A stretch of 64,000 nucleotides of DNA from Roseiarcus sp963820795 (lineage in GTDB: Bacteria; Pseudomonadota; Alphaproteobacteria; Rhizobiales; Beijerinckiaceae), in assembly GCA_963820795.1 (NCBI GenBank), contig CAWGBJ010000015.1, forward strand, positions 124,001 to 188,000. The letters are read 5' to 3'. This document shows positions 62,205 through 64,000 of this stretch, in pieces. The position numbers were made by a program, and so were the translations under genes. The notes under the pieces were generated by a model. The model searched no databases. It was not told the origin of the DNA and was given only the letters and a program-made list of their open reading frames with translations. Within the stretch, counting starts at the first letter, position 1, and every line of letters begins with the position of its first letter.

Positions 62205-62832
62205 TCACACGGCAGGGGCATTGGGTTCGATGATGACGCGATAGCCGAGGCGTTCGAGGCGGCGTTTCAGGTTGGCAGCGGTTCGGGATTGGCCGATCTG
62301 GTCGAGATAGGCTTCACCGAGATCGCGGTAGGGCAAGTTCTTCGCAAGCATGTGATAGGCGGACACGAGGATCTTGTGGGCGATGGCGAGGGCGGCGCGG
62401 AGAGCGCCGCGGCGGGCCTTCAGGCGGTGGTACTTGTCCTTGAGGTAGCTGCCCTTGGTCTTCGAGGCGGAGATCGCAGCGCCGACGAGGATCGTGCGCA
62501 AGTGGATGTTGCCCTTGCGAGCCCGGCCGCTCTTCTGTCTGCCGGCGCTCTCATGGTTGCCGGGACAGACGCCTGCCCAGGCCGACAAATGATAGACGCT
62601 CAGGAACACGCTCATGTCGACGCCGATCTCGGCGATCAGCACGGCCGCGACCACCCAGTCGACGCCGGGGATCTGCATCAGGAGCGCGTGCGCCGCGCTG
62701 TAGGGCTCGAGCCGCTCGCCAATGCGCCGGTCGAGCGCTGCGATGTCCGCCTCGATCGCTTCGAGCCGGCGCAGTTGCATGGCCAGGAGGAAGCGGTGAT
62801 GCTCCTCGAGGCGTCCGTCGAGCGCCAGGATG
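62205..62832 (-). pseudogene. IS110-family transposase, C-terminal part
   Basis: The C-terminal Transposase_20 domain is intact: LEPYSAAHALLMQIPGVDWVVAAVLIAEIG, FLSVYHLSAWAGVCPGNHESAGRQKSG, RKGNIHLRTILVGAA and a helical tail. The frame continues upstream past ATG 62780 (LEEHHRFLLA) to about 62832, where the IS21 end begins. The N-terminal DEDD (RuvC-like) catalytic domain is gone, so the element is dead. Insertion of the IS21 element is the likely cause. Confidence 0.85.
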
Positions 62833-62836
62833 TGTT

Positions 62837-62893
62837 TCGGCGTGCAAAATTGACCCCCTGAGGGGCGTCATCGGCGTCCAAAATTGACCCCCC
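62837..62893. repeat. IS21 terminal repeats L1 and L2
   Basis: Two copies of TCGGCGTsCAAAATTGACCC start 34 bases apart. Multiple spaced repeats of this kind are transposase binding sites at IS21 ends. Confidence 0.8.
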
Positions 62894-62944
62894 GATTTCC
62901 GGTTTGGTCGTCTGCCTGCTTTGGCGCGAAGCGGGCGGTGGGGG

Positions 62945-64000
62945 ATGCTGGTTGTGGAGACGATCGGGCGGATACGGCGCGAGCATCTGGGCAAGGGGAA
63001 GTCGATCAAGGAGATCGCGCGGACCCTGCATCTTTCGCGCAACACGGTGCGGCGGATCCTGCGGTCTGGGGAGACGGCGTTTTCGTATGACCGCGAGGTC
63101 CAGCCGCGGCCGAAGCTCGGAGCGTGGACGGACGAACTCGATCGGCTTCTGTCGGCGAACGCGAAAGCCGCGGCGCGCGAGCGGCTGACGCTGATCCGCA
63201 TTTACGAGGCGTTGCGGCCTCTCGGCTACGAGGGCGGCTACGACGCTGTTCGGCGCTATGCGCGGCGCTGGGACGAGCAACACGCGGGCGCGACGGCGGA
63301 CGCCTACATTCCCCTGACGTTCGCGCCGGGGGAAGCCTACCAGTTCGACTGGTCCCACGAGATCGTGGTCATGGACGGCGTGACGACGACGGTGAAGGTC
63401 GCCCACGTCCGGCTCTGCCACAGCCGCATGATGTTCGTGCGCGCCTATCCGCGCGAGAGCCAGGAGATGGTGTTCGACGCGCACGAGCGCGCCTTCGCGT
63501 TCTTCCGTGGCGCCTGCCAGCGCGGGATCTACGACAACATGAAGACGGCGGTGGACACGGTCTTCGTCGGCAAGGACCGCCAGTACAATCGCCGCTTCCT
63601 CCAGATGTGCTCGCACCACCTCGTCGAGCCAGTCGCCTGCACGCCGGCCGCGGGCTGGGAGAAAGGCCAGGTCGAGAACCAGGTCGGCCTCGTTCGCGAG
63701 CGCTTCTTCACGCCGCGGCTGAGGGTCAAGAGCTACGGCGAGTTGAACGCCTGGCTCGTCGACAGATGTGTCGTCTGGGCCAAGGCGCACGCTCACCCCG
63801 AGCAGAGCGGAAAGACGATCTGGGAGGCGTTCGAGGACGAGCGTCCGAAGCTCATTCCTTATGGCGTCCGCTTCGACGGATTCCACGCGCTGCCGGCCTC
63901 GGTGTCGAAGACCTGCCTCGTGCGGTTCGACAACAACCGCTATTCGGTGAGCGCGAGCGCGGTCGGCCGCCCGGTCGACATCCACGCCTACGCCGACCGC
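62945..64000 (+). CDS. istA: IS21-family transposase IstA, partial at window edge
   Basis: 352 residues are visible and the frame is open at the edge. N-terminal helix-turn-helix IRREHLGKGKSIKEIARTLHLSRNTVRRILR; DDE catalytic residues in YQFDWSHEIVVMDG, RGIYDNMKTAVD and GWEKGQVENQVGLVRERFF; then the C-terminal domain (VRFDNNRYSVSASAVGRPV). ATG 62945 with GGTGGGGG upstream. Works with the ATPase IstB, expected just beyond the window. Confidence 0.92.
   Translation, partial: MLVVETIGRIRREHLGKGKSIKEIARTLHLSRNTVRRILRSGETAFSYDREVQPRPKLGAWTDELDRLLSANAKAAARERLTLIRIYEALRPLGYEGGYDAVRRYARRWDEQHAGATADAYIPLTFAPGEAYQFDWSHEIVVMDGVTTTVKVAHVRLCHSRMMFVRAYPRESQEMVFDAHERAFAFFRGACQRGIYDNMKTAVDTVFVGKDRQYNRRFLQMCSHHLVEPVACTPAAGWEKGQVENQVGLVRERFFTPRLRVKSYGELNAWLVDRCVVWAKAHAHPEQSGKTIWEAFEDERPKLIPYGVRFDGFHALPASVSKTCLVRFDNNRYSVSASAVGRPVDIHAYADR

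Larger units (their letters stand above)
62833..64000 (+). mobile_element. IS21-family insertion sequence, left part (continues past window)
   Basis: Left end TGTTTCGGCG followed by two terminal repeats (TCGGCGTsCAAAATTGACCCCC, at 62837-62859 and 62871-62893) and then istA. The end of istA, istB and the right end lie outside. Confidence 0.85.

Noticed and set aside
62678..63985. 435-residue minus-strand frame across the IS21 and IS110 joint
   Set aside because: It reads istA antisense and crosses an element boundary; the plus strand carries the DDE transposase.

Overview
This is a GC-rich window with the gene content of an alphaproteobacterium of the Hyphomicrobiales (Rhizobiales) type. The grounds are the atpHA-G-DC order without atpBEF beside it, an NrsF-type anti-sigma factor, a GTTC-N7-GTTC LexA-like box, TIR/TPR proteins of the rhizobial kind and many close matches to Beijerinckiaceae/Methylobacterium-like families. 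The exact genus cannot be read from the sequence. No rRNA operon or CRISPR array is present; there are two tRNAs (Leu-CAA, Gly-GCC).

Layout. 1-2.8 kb: a copper/metal-stress module, with bufB-bufC on the minus strand divergent from an ECF sigma factor and its membrane anti-sigma factor; both arms carry the same TGTAAC/CGAA promoter. 2.8-18.2 kb: ordinary accessory metabolism and envelope genes (DsbA-like oxidoreductase, aldo/keto reductase, SDR, an alpha/beta hydrolase-TPR-SGNH fusion, PQQ-type sugar dehydrogenase, flavin monooxygenase, Kup potassium transporter, transglutaminase-like protein). 18.2-20.4 kb: a gene-poor stretch with small orphan ORFs ending at tRNA-Leu. 20.6-24.5 kb: YqaA/DsbB, a GlcG-like protein, an enoyl-CoA hydratase-like protein, threonine dehydratase and an MmcQ-like protein. 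24.6-29.9 kb: the F1 ATP synthase operon atpHAGDC, interrupted between atpA and atpG by a frameshifted HbpS/GlcG-like gene. 30.4-34.8 kb: catalase, a phytanoyl-CoA-dioxygenase-like protein and LepA.

34.8-38.8 kb is a gene graveyard: dispersed palindromic repeats, a phd antitoxin 5' end joined to a truncated ISKra4-type transposase, a broken vapBC, a frameshifted F420-type reductase and a TIR-TPR defence-type gene that has lost its centre. 38.9-46.3 kb: MFS, VIT and AmpH-like genes and a cyoABCD quinol oxidase operon in which the last two helices of subunit I have become attached to subunit III. 46.3-48.4 kb: a mazEF pair with a palindromic operator candidate, and leucyl aminopeptidase. 49.0-60.3 kb: a lone KAP-family membrane NTPase and a complete MdtABC-like RND efflux operon with its NodT-type outer-membrane channel (mdtB carries one frameshift). 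60.4-64 kb: tRNA-Gly followed by a decayed trbG conjugation gene, an IS110 remnant and an IS21-family element running off the window, which looks like the stub of a decayed integrative element.

How the genes work together: quinol oxidase plus ATP synthase cover respiration; DsbA/DsbB-like proteins cover periplasmic disulfides; the sigma/anti-sigma/Buf module and catalase cover metal and oxidative stress; the RND operon covers drug export. Many genes are broken by single-base or two-base shifts. In mdtB, cyoB and the HbpS gene these sit in otherwise healthy sequence, so sequencing error has to be kept in mind. In the cupin, TIR and trbG genes several independent lesions make true decay more likely.
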